Below, piece by piece: positions 25,235 through 33,793 of a DNA stretch of 64,000 nt. Under the pieces are notes generated by a model that worked only from the letters and a program-made list of their open reading frames with translations, had not been told where the DNA came from and did not search any database. How positions within the stretch are numbered: position 1 is the first letter of the stretch; the number at the start of each line of letters is the position of its first letter. Source of the stretch: CALESS01 sp964405455 (lineage in GTDB: Bacteria > Chloroflexota > Anaerolineae > Anaerolineales > Anaerolineaceae); the NCBI GenBank assembly GCA_964405455.1, contig CAYOOA010000009.1, positions 1-64,000 of the forward strand. Reading direction: 5' to 3'. A program made the translations under genes and the position numbers.

Positions 25235-26035
25235 TCACGAGGGAATGGTATGCCGCTGCCAGGCCAGCCAGCGGCGCTCGGCCAGCACCACCAGGCCGTA
25301 CAGCCCGATCGCCAGCAGGATTAACGAAAAAACCGCCACGAAGACCAGCGCCGTATCATACTGCCCGCGGCCCACGTTGACCAGGAAGCCCAACCCGCGG
25401 TCGGAACCGACAAATTCACCCACCACTGCCCCGATGACCGAAAGCGTGGCGCCGATCCTCAGGCCGCCGAGAAACACCGGCAAGGCCGCCGGGATTTCCA
25501 GGTAGCGCAGCATCTGGCGGCGGTCCGCCCGCAGGGAATGCATCAGTTCGCGCAGTTCCTTGGGCACCGCCCGCAGGCCGACGATGGTGTTGACCAGCAC
25601 CGGGAAGAAGACGATCAGGGCGCAGATGATCACCTTGGAGCCCATCCCCGGCCCCAACCAGATGACCAGCAGGGGGGCGATGGCCACCACCGGCACGGCC
25701 TGGCTGGCCACCAGGTAGGGGGAGAGCAGCTTTTCCAGCATCCGCGAGCGCGCCAGGGCATACCCCAGCAAGGTGGCAAGGATCACTCCCAGGCTCATCC
25801 CCAGTACCACCTCCAGCAGGGTGAAGGCCGCATTGCGCAGCAGGCTACCGTCGAGCAGCGCCTGCCAGCCTCGCTGTGCCACCCGTTCCGGCGAGGGCAG
25901 CATATATTCCGGCAGGTTCCCCCAGCGGGCAAGCGCTTCCCAGAGGAGCAGCAGGAGGACGATGGAAGCCGGCAGCAGCCAGCGCCCGAATTTCTTCAGA
26001 AATGGTTTGAAATGATAAGATAGGTGAATTTCCAT
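25235..26035 (-). CDS. ribX: RibX-like ABC permease, riboflavin uptake
   Basis: A 266-residue permease with about six membrane helices of the SsuC/ThiX fold. The EAA-like loop appears as PKELRELMHSLRADRRQMLR followed by LEIPAALPVFLGGLRIG. It is the first gene of the operon and its start codon lies 2 bases from the T-tract of a hairpin that ends the riboswitch region, so its expression is probably switched by FMN. It pairs with the lipoprotein and ATPase downstream. Confidence 0.85.
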   Translation of the reverse strand: MEIHLSYHFKPFLKKFGRWLLPASIVLLLLLWEALARWGNLPEYMLPSPERVAQRGWQALLDGSLLRNAAFTLLEVVLGMSLGVILATLLGYALARSRMLEKLLSPYLVASQAVPVVAIAPLLVIWLGPGMGSKVIICALIVFFPVLVNTIVGLRAVPKELRELMHSLRADRRQMLRYLEIPAALPVFLGGLRIGATLSVIGAVVGEFVGSDRGLGFLVNVGRGQYDTALVFVAVFSLILLAIGLYGLVVLAERRWLAWQRHTIPS

Positions 26036-26037
26036 AC

Positions 26038-26065
26038 AAAAACCCCGCCGTCATAGACTTCGGGG
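26038..26065 (-). terminator. Expression-platform hairpin of the FMN riboswitch
   Basis: On the minus strand CCCCG, a 13-base loop and CGGGG, then TTTTT and the start codon of ribX two bases later. It can act as an intrinsic terminator or hide the ribosome-binding purines. Confidence 0.7.
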
Positions 26066-26113
26066 CTGGGACCTGACCGTCGGCAGGCAGGCAAACAACG
26101 CGCTTTACCGGCC

Positions 26114-26250
26114 GCTCCTTCTTTCATCCGGACTGTACCGTCGGCCCCGGTATTTCACCGGGTCATGCGCTTCTTATCGCGCTCGTGGGCTTTCACCACC
26201 GATCGGGAATTGGGAGGATCTTCCTCCCGCACCCTGCCCCGAAGAGAGAC
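26114..26250 (-). ncRNA. FMN riboswitch (RFN element)
   Basis: On the minus strand the conserved blocks appear in order: TCTTCGGGGCAGGGTG, then GATCGGTGGTGAAAGCCC, CCGGTGAAATACCGGGGCC and GACGGTACAGTCCGGATG with GAAAG closing. These are the six-helix aptamer landmarks. It controls the ribXY-type operon downstream. About 96 bases of the aptamer are also coding sequence of the upstream glycosyltransferase gene. Confidence 0.95.
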
Positions 26251-27570
26251 TGGCAGGGGTAGTATATGCCCGCCGGCACGGGATGTCAAGCGTTCCAGGG
26301 CGGCAGCGGATTCGCTCCGGGGCGGCAGCACCTTCCAGGTGATGTAAAGATAGAACGCCAGGCCGGTCAGACCGGTCAGGAAACCGGCAACGCCTGTGAT
26401 TCGCGGAATCGACTTATTTTCCATCAGTGCGGTGAGTAAAATGCCCACCAGGAAAACGAACGGCGTCCCCAGCACCCAGGTCTCGAGCCCCTTTCTCAGG
26501 CCGGCGGGTTCCTCCAGGATGACTGAAAATAACAGGAAGGGAAAGATCACCACCATCATATGGATGTGCGAGTGCCAGGTGAAGGCGCAGGAGATTGCAA
26601 AGACGCCCATCAGCGTGTTGACCCACTGCGGGCTGCCAAACTTTGGCTGCTTGAGCAGCAGCAGGACCCAGGCAACCAGCGAAAGGGACATGCCCAGCCC
26701 GGTCAGCCACCAACCGGCAGACGTGTGAAAGATCTGGTTAAGGTGAAGCCCCAGCATGCGCCAGTTCACCATGGACCCTGGATTGGTATTGATGGGCAGC
26801 GGGGTGTTGCCAATCCAGAGATTCACCATCGCAAGAATCCCCTGCCAGCCGGTTAGTAGAGCAGAGGAAGTCACGATGACTGCCGTTGAAATAGTAAATC
26901 CCCATAGTACTTTCCAGTTTTTCAACAATAGCAGGGCGGGTAGAACCAGCAACAGCAGCGGCGGCTTGAGCATCAGCCCGCCCAGCCAGAGCCCGCACAG
27001 CCACGGTTTTTCCTCCAGGGCCGCCCGGATCAGCTCACCGCTGCAGATGATCAGCACAAGCCCCATCTGTCCCATGAAGAGATTGGCGCATACGGCGGGG
27101 GAGAGCATGAGAAAAACCAAAATGCCCTTCAAATTGGGCTGTAGGCCCAGTTTTTGAGCTACCTTCCGGGCAAAGGTAAACAAGTAACCGACGATTGCAA
27201 GTGAATTAAAGGCCAGCCAGACCCAGTATCCGGTCCCGGGGTCCATCCTGGAAATGAATTTGAACGGCAGCAGGTAGATATCCAGGTAGGCGGCTGGGAT
27301 CAGGCTGGTTGTCGATGAAGAACCCGGAGAGCCGTGGAGTGCCTGGCTCTGGACCTGGCTTAGTAATTCAAGATCGTAGATGTGGTGAAATCCATATTGG
27401 TCGGCTATTTTACCGACGCTCCAGTACGCAAAGAAATCTCCGCCCGCCCCTTTCAATAACCCCACGATGCGCAAGGCCATCACCAGGTACGCCAGGTAAA
27501 AAAGGAGAACCAGCAGGAGAGCCAGTCTCCTCCATGCGCTTGAGGCTAACCCGCGAAACGGCCTATGCAT
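26155..27570 (-). CDS. Membrane glycosyltransferase, GT87 family-like
   Basis: A 471-residue polytopic protein with about ten membrane helices. The opening after helix 1, GAGGDFFAYWSVGKIADQYG, carries the D-F/Y-x-x-Y/W pattern of the catalytic aspartate in GT87 polyprenyl-phosphate mannosyltransferases. LMLKPPLLLLVLPALLLL is also typical. The substrate is unknown. The last 31 residues (from about LPVSLRGRVREED) are encoded by the FMN aptamer and the stop codon is inside it, so the native C-terminus was probably shorter in ancestors. Confidence 0.78.
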   Translation of the reverse strand: MHRPFRGLASSAWRRLALLLVLLFYLAYLVMALRIVGLLKGAGGDFFAYWSVGKIADQYGFHHIYDLELLSQVQSQALHGSPGSSSTTSLIPAAYLDIYLLPFKFISRMDPGTGYWVWLAFNSLAIVGYLFTFARKVAQKLGLQPNLKGILVFLMLSPAVCANLFMGQMGLVLIICSGELIRAALEEKPWLCGLWLGGLMLKPPLLLLVLPALLLLKNWKVLWGFTISTAVIVTSSALLTGWQGILAMVNLWIGNTPLPINTNPGSMVNWRMLGLHLNQIFHTSAGWWLTGLGMSLSLVAWVLLLLKQPKFGSPQWVNTLMGVFAISCAFTWHSHIHMMVVIFPFLLFSVILEEPAGLRKGLETWVLGTPFVFLVGILLTALMENKSIPRITGVAGFLTGLTGLAFYLYITWKVLPPRSESAAALERLTSRAGGHILPLPVSLRGRVREEDPPNSRSVVKAHERDKKRMTR

Positions 27571-27616
27571 CGCAACTTCCGTTGATCCATCTCTGGTTTG
27601 GTATTTTCGAGAAAAT

Positions 27617-27638
27617 GGGCGGCCTGAGCAGGCCGCCC
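27617..27638 (-). terminator. Intrinsic terminator after GH1 gene
   Basis: GGGCGGCCT and AGGCCGCCC form a perfect 9-bp stem with loop GAGC. On the minus strand ATTTTC follows. It lies 14 bases past the GH1 stop. Confidence 0.75.
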
Positions 27639-27651
27639 AACAATTGATCCT

Positions 27652-29013
27652 TTATGCGCGCCGGTCGAGGTGCGCGCCGTTACTGGCAATCACCTTGCTG
27701 TACCAGGCCGCCGAGTCCTTGGGAATCCGTTCCAGCGTCTGGTAATCCACGTACACCAGTCCGAAGCGCTGTCGGTAGCCCTCGGCCCATTCAAAGTTAT
27801 CCATCAGCGACCAGTGGAAATAACCCAGCATCTCCACCCCTTCCCGCGCCGCCCGGCGCAGTTGGATCAGGTAGCGGCGGGTGAAATCAATCCGCTGCGG
27901 GTCGTGCACCTTGCCGTCCATGCTGATCCAATCCTGGTTGGAGAGGCCGTTTTCCGTGATGACGATCGGCAGGCCATAGCGCTCCCACAGGAACCTGGGA
28001 TGCCAGTATAACGACTCGGGCGTCACCGGCCACTGGAACAGCGTGCGCGGACAGCCGGGAGCAAATTCCACCTCTTCCGGGCCGTTTTCCCCGGCCCGCA
28101 CCATCCGGCTGTTGTAGATATTGACGCCCAGGAAATCCAACGGCTGATTCATGATCTTCAAATCTTCCAGGTCCAACCCGGCCAGGGCGTGGGCATTGTG
28201 TTCCAGCCAATCCTGCGGCAGGCGCCCGCGCAGCATCGGCTCCAGCCAGAAGGTGGTGGCCCAAAAGCTTTCATCTCCGGCATAAAAGACCTTCTGGCGG
28301 GCTGCTTCCACGTCCTCCGGGTTACCCGTGGCCGGGAAAAAGCTGGAGCTGACCAGGGCCAGGCCGATCTGCGCCTCCGGTACAACCGCCCGCAGGGCCT
28401 GGACGCTGCGCCCGTGGCCCTTCATCAGGTGAAAGGCCGCCCGGACAAGCTCCGGAAACGCCAGTTGATCGCCGGGGGCATGTTCCCCGGTCTGCATCCC
28501 CAGGCTGATTGTGCAGGGCGGTTCATTGATGGTCATCCAATGCTTCACCCGGTCGCCCAGGCGCCGCCCAACCAGGTCGGCATATTCGGCGAACCACTCC
28601 GGGCTGAAGCGGTTGAGCCAGCCGCCGCGGTAATACAGTTCCAGGGGCAAATCCCAGTGGTAAAGCGTGGCCCACGGGGTGATCTCCGCAGAAAGCAGTT
28701 CATCCACCAGGCGGTCGTAGAAATCCAGTCCAGCCGGGTTCGGCTCACCGGTTCCATTCGACAGCACGCGCGGCCAGGAGATGGAAAAGCGGTAGGCCTG
28801 CAGGCCGATTTGCTTCATTAGCGCCACATCATCCCGAAAGCGGTGGTAGTGGTCGCAGGCCACATCCCCCGTGTGACCTTCATATACTTTACCGGGTTTG
28901 CGGCACATCATATCCCAGATGGACGGCCCCCGCCCGTCTTCGTTCGCCGCCCCCTCCACCTGGTAGGATGCGGTGGCGCTGCCCCAGACAAAACCCTGCG
29001 GAAATTGTGTCAT
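27652..29013 (-). CDS. Family 1 glycoside hydrolase, beta-glucosidase-type
   Basis: A 453-residue TIM-barrel enzyme hydrolysing beta-glucosides or beta-galactosides from the non-reducing end. FVWGSATASYQVEGA is the family N-terminal signature, TINEPPCT carries the acid/base glutamate, and PIVITENGLSNQD carries the nucleophile. DNFEWAEGYRQRFGLVYVDY near the end is also typical. No signal peptide, so it is cytosolic. The third codon ATG is the better start, because GGAGGG sits six bases before it and directly abuts the earlier ATG. Confidence 0.95.
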   Translation of the reverse strand: MTQFPQGFVWGSATASYQVEGAANEDGRGPSIWDMMCRKPGKVYEGHTGDVACDHYHRFRDDVALMKQIGLQAYRFSISWPRVLSNGTGEPNPAGLDFYDRLVDELLSAEITPWATLYHWDLPLELYYRGGWLNRFSPEWFAEYADLVGRRLGDRVKHWMTINEPPCTISLGMQTGEHAPGDQLAFPELVRAAFHLMKGHGRSVQALRAVVPEAQIGLALVSSSFFPATGNPEDVEAARQKVFYAGDESFWATTFWLEPMLRGRLPQDWLEHNAHALAGLDLEDLKIMNQPLDFLGVNIYNSRMVRAGENGPEEVEFAPGCPRTLFQWPVTPESLYWHPRFLWERYGLPIVITENGLSNQDWISMDGKVHDPQRIDFTRRYLIQLRRAAREGVEMLGYFHWSLMDNFEWAEGYRQRFGLVYVDYQTLERIPKDSAAWYSKVIASNGAHLDRRA

Positions 29014-29027
29014 AACCATCCCTCCAA

Positions 29028-29597
29028 TTATTCGATTAATACTTCATCCAGGCCGCGCTTGGGCACGTGATGCACCCCGCTCTCATCACGGTAGTACCGG
29101 ATGTTGCCGTCTTCGCTGATCGGCTCCAGCACAACCTGCTCGATGGGCTTGCCCAGGGCAAGGACCAGCAATATCTCATAATTTTCCGAAACCCCCAGCG
29201 AGGCAGCCAGCAGCGGCCGGTTGACCGAACCGATGATGCAGCCGCCCAGGCCGCGCTCCACCGCGCCCAGCAGGATCGTCTGGGCGGCAATGCCGGGGTC
29301 AATGCCAAAATTTGTTGCCAGGCGCCTATCTCCCAGCACCACGATGTAGCCGGTTGGGCGTTCGTTCTCGGCCGGGCCGCCCCAATCCTTCAGGTAACCC
29401 GCCCAGGCCAGGCAGGCAAAGATCAGGTTGTTGCGTTCCGGGGTATAGGCAATCAGGTATTTCAACGGCTGCAGGTTGCGGCCGGAGGGAATAAAGCGCG
29501 CCAGGTCAATCAGTTCCACCAGCGTCTGGCGGGGAATGGGAATATTCCCGTCAAAGCGGCGGTAGGAGCGGTTTTTCAAAACCAGGTCACGAAACAT
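29028..29597 (-). CDS. Nitroreductase-family flavoprotein
   Basis: A 189-residue FMN-dependent NAD(P)H oxidoreductase. KNRSYRRFDG near 8-17 and ARFIPSGRNLQPLKYL near 33-48 bind FMN phosphate, and the late AVERGLGGCIIGSVNR matches the conserved GLG segment. The physiological substrate is unknown. It is 14 bases upstream of the GH1 gene, so the two are likely co-transcribed. GGGAGGTAGCCC precedes the ATG. Confidence 0.87.
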   Translation of the reverse strand: MFRDLVLKNRSYRRFDGNIPIPRQTLVELIDLARFIPSGRNLQPLKYLIAYTPERNNLIFACLAWAGYLKDWGGPAENERPTGYIVVLGDRRLATNFGIDPGIAAQTILLGAVERGLGGCIIGSVNRPLLAASLGVSENYEILLVLALGKPIEQVVLEPISEDGNIRYYRDESGVHHVPKRGLDEVLIE

Positions 29598-29619
29598 GGG
29601 CTACCTCCCTGTTAATAAT

Positions 29620-29694
29620 AAAAGCGGGGGCACAGATGGTTTTCCGGTTTAATCATACCAGAAAATCTCCGTGCTCCCGCTTTTCAAAAGCGGA
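29620..29694 (-). terminator. Long imperfect terminator hairpin after lysS
   Basis: AAAAGCGGGGGCACAGAT and its near-complement TCTCCGTGCTCCCGCTTTT form an imperfect stem of over 20 bp around a loop of about 27 bases. On the minus strand GCTTTTATTATT closes it. Confidence 0.75.
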
Positions 29695-29703
29695 AATTAA
29701 GAT

Positions 29704-31224
29704 TTAGGCTTCGTCTTCGCGCGAGCGCAGGTGCGGGAAGAGCAGCACCTCGCGGATACTGTGTCGGCCGGTCATCAGCATGATCAGGCGGTCAACTCCC
29801 ATGCCAAAACCGCCGCAAGGTGGCATGCCGTAGGACATGGCGCGCAGGTAATCCTCGTCCATCGGGTGGCGTTCTTCATCATCTGCAGCGTAAGCCCGCC
29901 CCATTTCCAGGAAGCGCGCCTCCTGCTCCAGCGGATCATTCAACTCTGTGAAGGCGTTGCACAGCTCCATCCCGCCAATGAAGCCCTCAAACCGCTCCAC
30001 CGTGGTCGGGTCGCCGGGCATATTCTTGGCCAGTGGGGAAATATCCCGCGGGTAGTTATATAGGAAAGTCGGCTGGATGAAGGTCGGCTCCAGGTAATCG
30101 CCCAGCAGGGCATCGATCAGCTTGCCGCGCGGCGTGCCGGGTTTGACCGGAATGTTGCGGGCGCGCATGGCTTCGGCCAGGCTGTCCGCATCCGGGTAGG
30201 CGTTGATGTCAATTCCGGTCGTATCGATCAGGCCCTGGCGCAGCTCCACCCGCTTCCACGGCGGATTCATGTCAATCTCTTGCCCGTCAAAGTGCAGGAT
30301 GCGCGTACCCAGCACGGCATCACATACAAAAGCCAGCATCTCCTCGGTCAGTGCCATCACCTTCAGGTAATCGGCATACGCCCAGTAGTATTCCAACTGG
30401 GTGAATTCCGGGTTGTGCTTGAAGCTGACGCCCTCGTTGCGGAAATCCCGCCCGATCTCATATACTCGATCTAGCGAACCGACCAGCAGCCGCTTGAGAT
30501 AAAGCTCAAAGGAAATGCGCAGGTACAGGTCCTGCTTGAGTTGATTGTGGTGGGTGATGAAGGGCTTGGCCGCCGCTCCGCCGTAAATCGGCTGCAGGAT
30601 CGGGGTCTCCACCTCCAGGAAATCGCGCTCATCCAAAAAGCGGCGCAGGGCGGTCACGGTGCGGGCGCGGGTGATGAACACCTGGCGCACTTCCGGGTTG
30701 ACGGCCAGGTCAGCGTAGCGCTGGCGGTAGCGCGTCTCCGGGTCGGTCAGTCCGGCGTGGCGAATGGTCACCCCGTCGACCACCTCGTCCTTGGCGGCCG
30801 GCAGGGGGGTGATGCTCTTGGCCAGCATCTGGAATTCATGCACGTGCAGGGTCACCTCGCCGGTACGGGTGCGGAACATCACCCCGGAGGCCTGGAGATA
30901 GTCGCCCAGGTCGTAATCCTCACGCAGGGCCTGCATGCCCGCCTCACCCACTTCGTTCAGGCGGAAAAAGAGCTGCACCTTGCCGCTGCCGTCCTCCACG
31001 TGTCCGAAGGTCACCTTGCCCATCGGGCGCAGCGAACGCAGGCGGCCGGCCAGGGTCACCTGGATGGGATCGCTGCTGCCGGCGCTTTCAGCCGCCAGGA
31101 AAGCATCCACGGCTTGCTGAACGGAGTGGGTCGGGTTGGCCCGGGTTGGATACGGCTCCACGCCGCGCTGGCGCATGGCCTGCATTTTTTGGACGCGAAT
31201 TTGTTCTAGATCAGAGAGTTCCAT
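29704..31224 (-). CDS. lysS: Lysyl-tRNA synthetase, class II
   Basis: A 506-residue enzyme charging tRNA-Lys. The N-terminal OB-fold anticodon-binding domain spans about 50-160 (VTLAGRLRSLRPMGKVTFGH is its first strand set). The class II core shows motif 2, GRDFRNEGVSFKHNPEFT, and motif 3, GGFGMGVDRLIMLMTG. Length matches the family. It lies 91 bases downstream of greA with a strong terminator between them, an association common in bacteria. Confidence 0.97.
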   Translation of the reverse strand: MELSDLEQIRVQKMQAMRQRGVEPYPTRANPTHSVQQAVDAFLAAESAGSSDPIQVTLAGRLRSLRPMGKVTFGHVEDGSGKVQLFFRLNEVGEAGMQALREDYDLGDYLQASGVMFRTRTGEVTLHVHEFQMLAKSITPLPAAKDEVVDGVTIRHAGLTDPETRYRQRYADLAVNPEVRQVFITRARTVTALRRFLDERDFLEVETPILQPIYGGAAAKPFITHHNQLKQDLYLRISFELYLKRLLVGSLDRVYEIGRDFRNEGVSFKHNPEFTQLEYYWAYADYLKVMALTEEMLAFVCDAVLGTRILHFDGQEIDMNPPWKRVELRQGLIDTTGIDINAYPDADSLAEAMRARNIPVKPGTPRGKLIDALLGDYLEPTFIQPTFLYNYPRDISPLAKNMPGDPTTVERFEGFIGGMELCNAFTELNDPLEQEARFLEMGRAYAADDEERHPMDEDYLRAMSYGMPPCGGFGMGVDRLIMLMTGRHSIREVLLFPHLRSREDEA

Positions 31225-31257
31225 GGTTGATTCCTTGGCTCAAATTTTCAAATATCT

Positions 31258-31294
31258 CATAAAAAAAGCCCCGTCCGCTGATACAGGGCGGGGC
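31258..31294 (-). terminator. Intrinsic terminator between greA and lysS
   Basis: GCCCCGTCC and GGGCGGGGC form a 9-bp stem with one mismatch, and on the minus strand a T-tract of seven or more follows. Confidence 0.88.
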
Positions 31295-31315
31295 AGGTTC
31301 ACTTTTTTTAATCCG

Positions 31316-31780
31316 TCAGTCCACCTTGAGGACTATGACGACAAACACCCCGCCTGGTGCATCGACCTGCACCTGGTCTCCAGGCTTCTTATTCAGCAGC
31401 GCTTTACCCAGCGGGGATTCGTTGGAAATGCGTCCCTTGGCGGGATCGGCTTCCGCCGCGCCCACGATGGTATACGTTTCAGCCGGCAAGCCCTCTTCCT
31501 GGACGGTCACCGTGCTGCCCACCTGAATCAAGTCCGCCGCCGGCGGGTTGCCCTCAATCACGCGGGCACTGGCCAGCAACACTTCCAATTCCTTGATCCG
31601 TCCTTCCAGGAAAGCCTGTTCGTTCTTGGCGGCTTCGTATTCGGCGTTCTCAATCAGTTCGCCGCCTTCCATGGCCTCATGCAGGCGGTCGGCAACTTCC
31701 TTGCGCTTTTCGGTACGCAAATAATCCAGCTCCTGCTGTAGCTTAAGGAAACCATCTTGGGTTAGGAAGGTTGTGGCCAT
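31316..31780 (-). CDS. greA: Transcription elongation factor GreA
   Basis: A 154-residue factor that rescues backtracked RNA polymerase by stimulating transcript cleavage. The N-terminal coiled coil is visible with GFLKLQQELDYLRTEKRKEV and the acidic tip GGELIENAEYEAAKNEQAF; the C-terminal FKBP-like domain includes ISNESPLGKALLNKKPGD. The ATG at 31780 has AAAGG at a good distance; an ATG three codons upstream directly abuts that site. Confidence 0.96.
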   Translation of the reverse strand: MATTFLTQDGFLKLQQELDYLRTEKRKEVADRLHEAMEGGELIENAEYEAAKNEQAFLEGRIKELEVLLASARVIEGNPPAADLIQVGSTVTVQEEGLPAETYTIVGAAEADPAKGRISNESPLGKALLNKKPGDQVQVDAPGGVFVVIVLKVD

Positions 31781-32006
31781 GAAATGCATCCTTTACTTTG
31801 ATATGATCGTGAGAAAAAACAGATCGTTTCAGGACTTCTGGGGAAGCAAGGCTTATTAATGAAGAAAAACCACTCCCTGGGGAGCGATTGAAAACGAAAA
31901 TAATGCCCTGAAGGCCTGAATTTGGATTAATATATCATAAAGTAGCGCCAAATGCAAGCGCTCCCCTACCTGAGTCCCCCTGGGAACCTTTCGGTTGCAA
32001 ACGAAA
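31781..32006. other. Intergenic region, no gene seen
   Basis: A 226-base gap between greA and the metallo-hydrolase gene. It is AT-rich in its middle and must contain the greA promoter, but no convincing boxes or RNA element were recognised. Confidence 0.5.
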
Positions 32007-32873
32007 TCACAGGTCAACTCCATCCCCGGTGCGGGCAAACCCCACCCCGATCTGTGGAGCCAACCGGTTCAGCCGCGCCCGGACCAGGTCGGCGTGACGT
32101 TGATCCCACCTCTCATCCGGCTCCCGGCCCACTTCCTCCAGGTGCGCCAGCATGATCCGCGCGGGACGAAAGCCCAGGCAGAAGCGGCAAAATTCTTCCA
32201 GCAAAGGCGGATTTTCCAGCCGGGCGCTGCCCCGTCCTAGCCAGACGTGGGCCACCATCCCGGCGATCTCTTTCGGCAGCGGGATGTTAATCTCCCGGTA
32301 GGCTCGGGTGTCGCCGGGGAAAAGCCAGGTCTTCCCCTTGAATTCAACCGCATAACCCATGGCCGGAACTCCGCGCAGGGTTCCACCCGGCTCTTGTTCC
32401 CAGTGCGCCCCTGGGATGGGCATCACCCGGATGCCATCCAGGGTGATTGGCCGAAAGATTTCTGGCGTAATGATCCGGGCTCTTTCCAGGCCGGTGCGCC
32501 GGATCACTTCCAACTGTAGAAAGCCCGGGATCACCCAGCGAATCGGCAGCCGGTGTAAGGCCGAGATCAGGTCAAAATCCAGGTGATCCTTGTGCCGATG
32601 AGTCAGCAGGACAAAGGATAAACCTTCCAGGTCTGCAGCCAGGTTTAGCCCATCTGCCTGCCCGAGCCGTCCATATAGGGTGATGGGGTCCATCGCCCAA
32701 CGGATGCCGGCCGTCTGGAACAGGTAATTTGCCGCATAGACCAGCCACATCCGGTCTCCATCCCGACAGGATTTCCACTCGCGGATAATATTCTTCCATA
32801 GGGTCGGGTATTCCTCCAGCAGGACCTGGCGGGGCGAGGTGGTAAAGGTCAAGTTATCCGGGCTGGGTTCCAT
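32007..32873 (-). CDS. Metallo-beta-lactamase-fold hydrolase, UlaG-like
   Basis: A 288-residue protein. The zinc-binding HRHKDH motif (in FVLLTHRHKDHLDFDL) and later PIPGAHWEQE and WLFPGDTRAY match the UlaG/RNase-Z-like branch. UlaG itself is an L-ascorbate-6-phosphate lactonase, and a phosphosugar lactonase or phosphodiesterase role would fit the operon, but this is inference. The start overlaps the PfkB gene by 20 bases; a longer frame through that gene has no family similarity. It is the last gene of the long minus-strand unit. Confidence 0.8.
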   Translation of the reverse strand: MEPSPDNLTFTTSPRQVLLEEYPTLWKNIIREWKSCRDGDRMWLVYAANYLFQTAGIRWAMDPITLYGRLGQADGLNLAADLEGLSFVLLTHRHKDHLDFDLISALHRLPIRWVIPGFLQLEVIRRTGLERARIITPEIFRPITLDGIRVMPIPGAHWEQEPGGTLRGVPAMGYAVEFKGKTWLFPGDTRAYREINIPLPKEIAGMVAHVWLGRGSARLENPPLLEEFCRFCLGFRPARIMLAHLEEVGREPDERWDQRHADLVRARLNRLAPQIGVGFARTGDGVDL

Positions 32874-33750
32874 GGTCGTAATGTTGGCGGATGAATTCCT
32901 CCACTTCAACGATGGAGCGGTTGAACGGACCCGGATTTTCCATCTTAAGGCTGGTGACTGCTGCCGCCCAGATCCCCGCCTGCAGAGGGGATTTATTCGT
33001 CCGCACAGCCATATAACTCCCGATGCAGGTATCACCCCGCCCGCTGCGCCCAGTCAGGCGCGCCGGGTGAAATCTCAAATCATAAAACTCGCCATCTGCA
33101 TGGATGAGAACACCGTCCTTGTGCGTGAGCACGATCTCACGCGGGCCCAGGCTGGCATAGAAGCGGGCTGCCCGGTAAATATCGGTTTCACCTGTCAGAA
33201 ATTCTGCCTCCACGGCGTCACTCTTGACGACATCAATCATCTGCAGGGTGGCTTTCATCTCCTCCCAGGGTTCATACTTCAATTCCTGCCCGCGTAGGAC
33301 GCGCACAAAACCCTGCATATCCGCCGCCAGGCGCATGTTTTTCTCCTTCAATGCACAGAGGACATCCAGCCCCACCTCACCCCGCAGGCTGGAACCTATT
33401 ACGGCTGCCCGGGCGGAAATGGAGACCATTTCCTCCCCATCAAAGGGTTCAGCGATCGCTGCCACCGAGAGCGTGCGGGTGTCCGGGTCTGTGGTCGGGT
33501 AATACAACTGCATCAGGGTGGATTGCGGGGAATACTTCACATAGCAAGGGATGCCTGATTGTTCGATTCGGTCGATCACATATTGATCGTTCTTTGCCAG
33601 GTGAGTGACCAGGGCAACTTTCGCCCCCAGGCGGGCAGCCGCCTGGACGGCATAATGCGCTCCCCCACCGTCCACATGGGTGGTACCGGTGACAGGGTGG
33701 ATGATGGTATCCTTGGTGTAGTTCCCAATATAGATTACGTCATAAGTCAT
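32854..33750 (-). CDS. PfkB-family carbohydrate kinase
   Basis: A 298-residue ribokinase-fold kinase. The C-terminal signature is GRSGRGDTCIGSYMAV with the catalytic aspartate in GDT, and the N-terminal GGGAHYAVQAAARLGAKVA is the substrate-side motif. It is shorter in its lid than typical ribokinases. Members phosphorylate sugars, nucleosides, or inositol; the substrate here is unknown. The start ATG was chosen at MTYDVIYIGN, where family homology begins. Confidence 0.82.
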   Translation of the reverse strand: MTYDVIYIGNYTKDTIIHPVTGTTHVDGGGAHYAVQAAARLGAKVALVTHLAKNDQYVIDRIEQSGIPCYVKYSPQSTLMQLYYPTTDPDTRTLSVAAIAEPFDGEEMVSISARAAVIGSSLRGEVGLDVLCALKEKNMRLAADMQGFVRVLRGQELKYEPWEEMKATLQMIDVVKSDAVEAEFLTGETDIYRAARFYASLGPREIVLTHKDGVLIHADGEFYDLRFHPARLTGRSGRGDTCIGSYMAVRTNKSPLQAGIWAAAVTSLKMENPGPFNRSIVEVEEFIRQHYDHGTQPG

Positions 33751-33793
33751 GCAATCAGCCCTCGATTTTCTTTTTCGATGATTTAGTCCGGTT

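Noticed and set aside
31856..32038. 60-residue minus-strand ORF between greA and the metallo-hydrolase gene
   Set aside because: It overlaps the end of the metallo-hydrolase gene, lacks a ribosome site and has no features.
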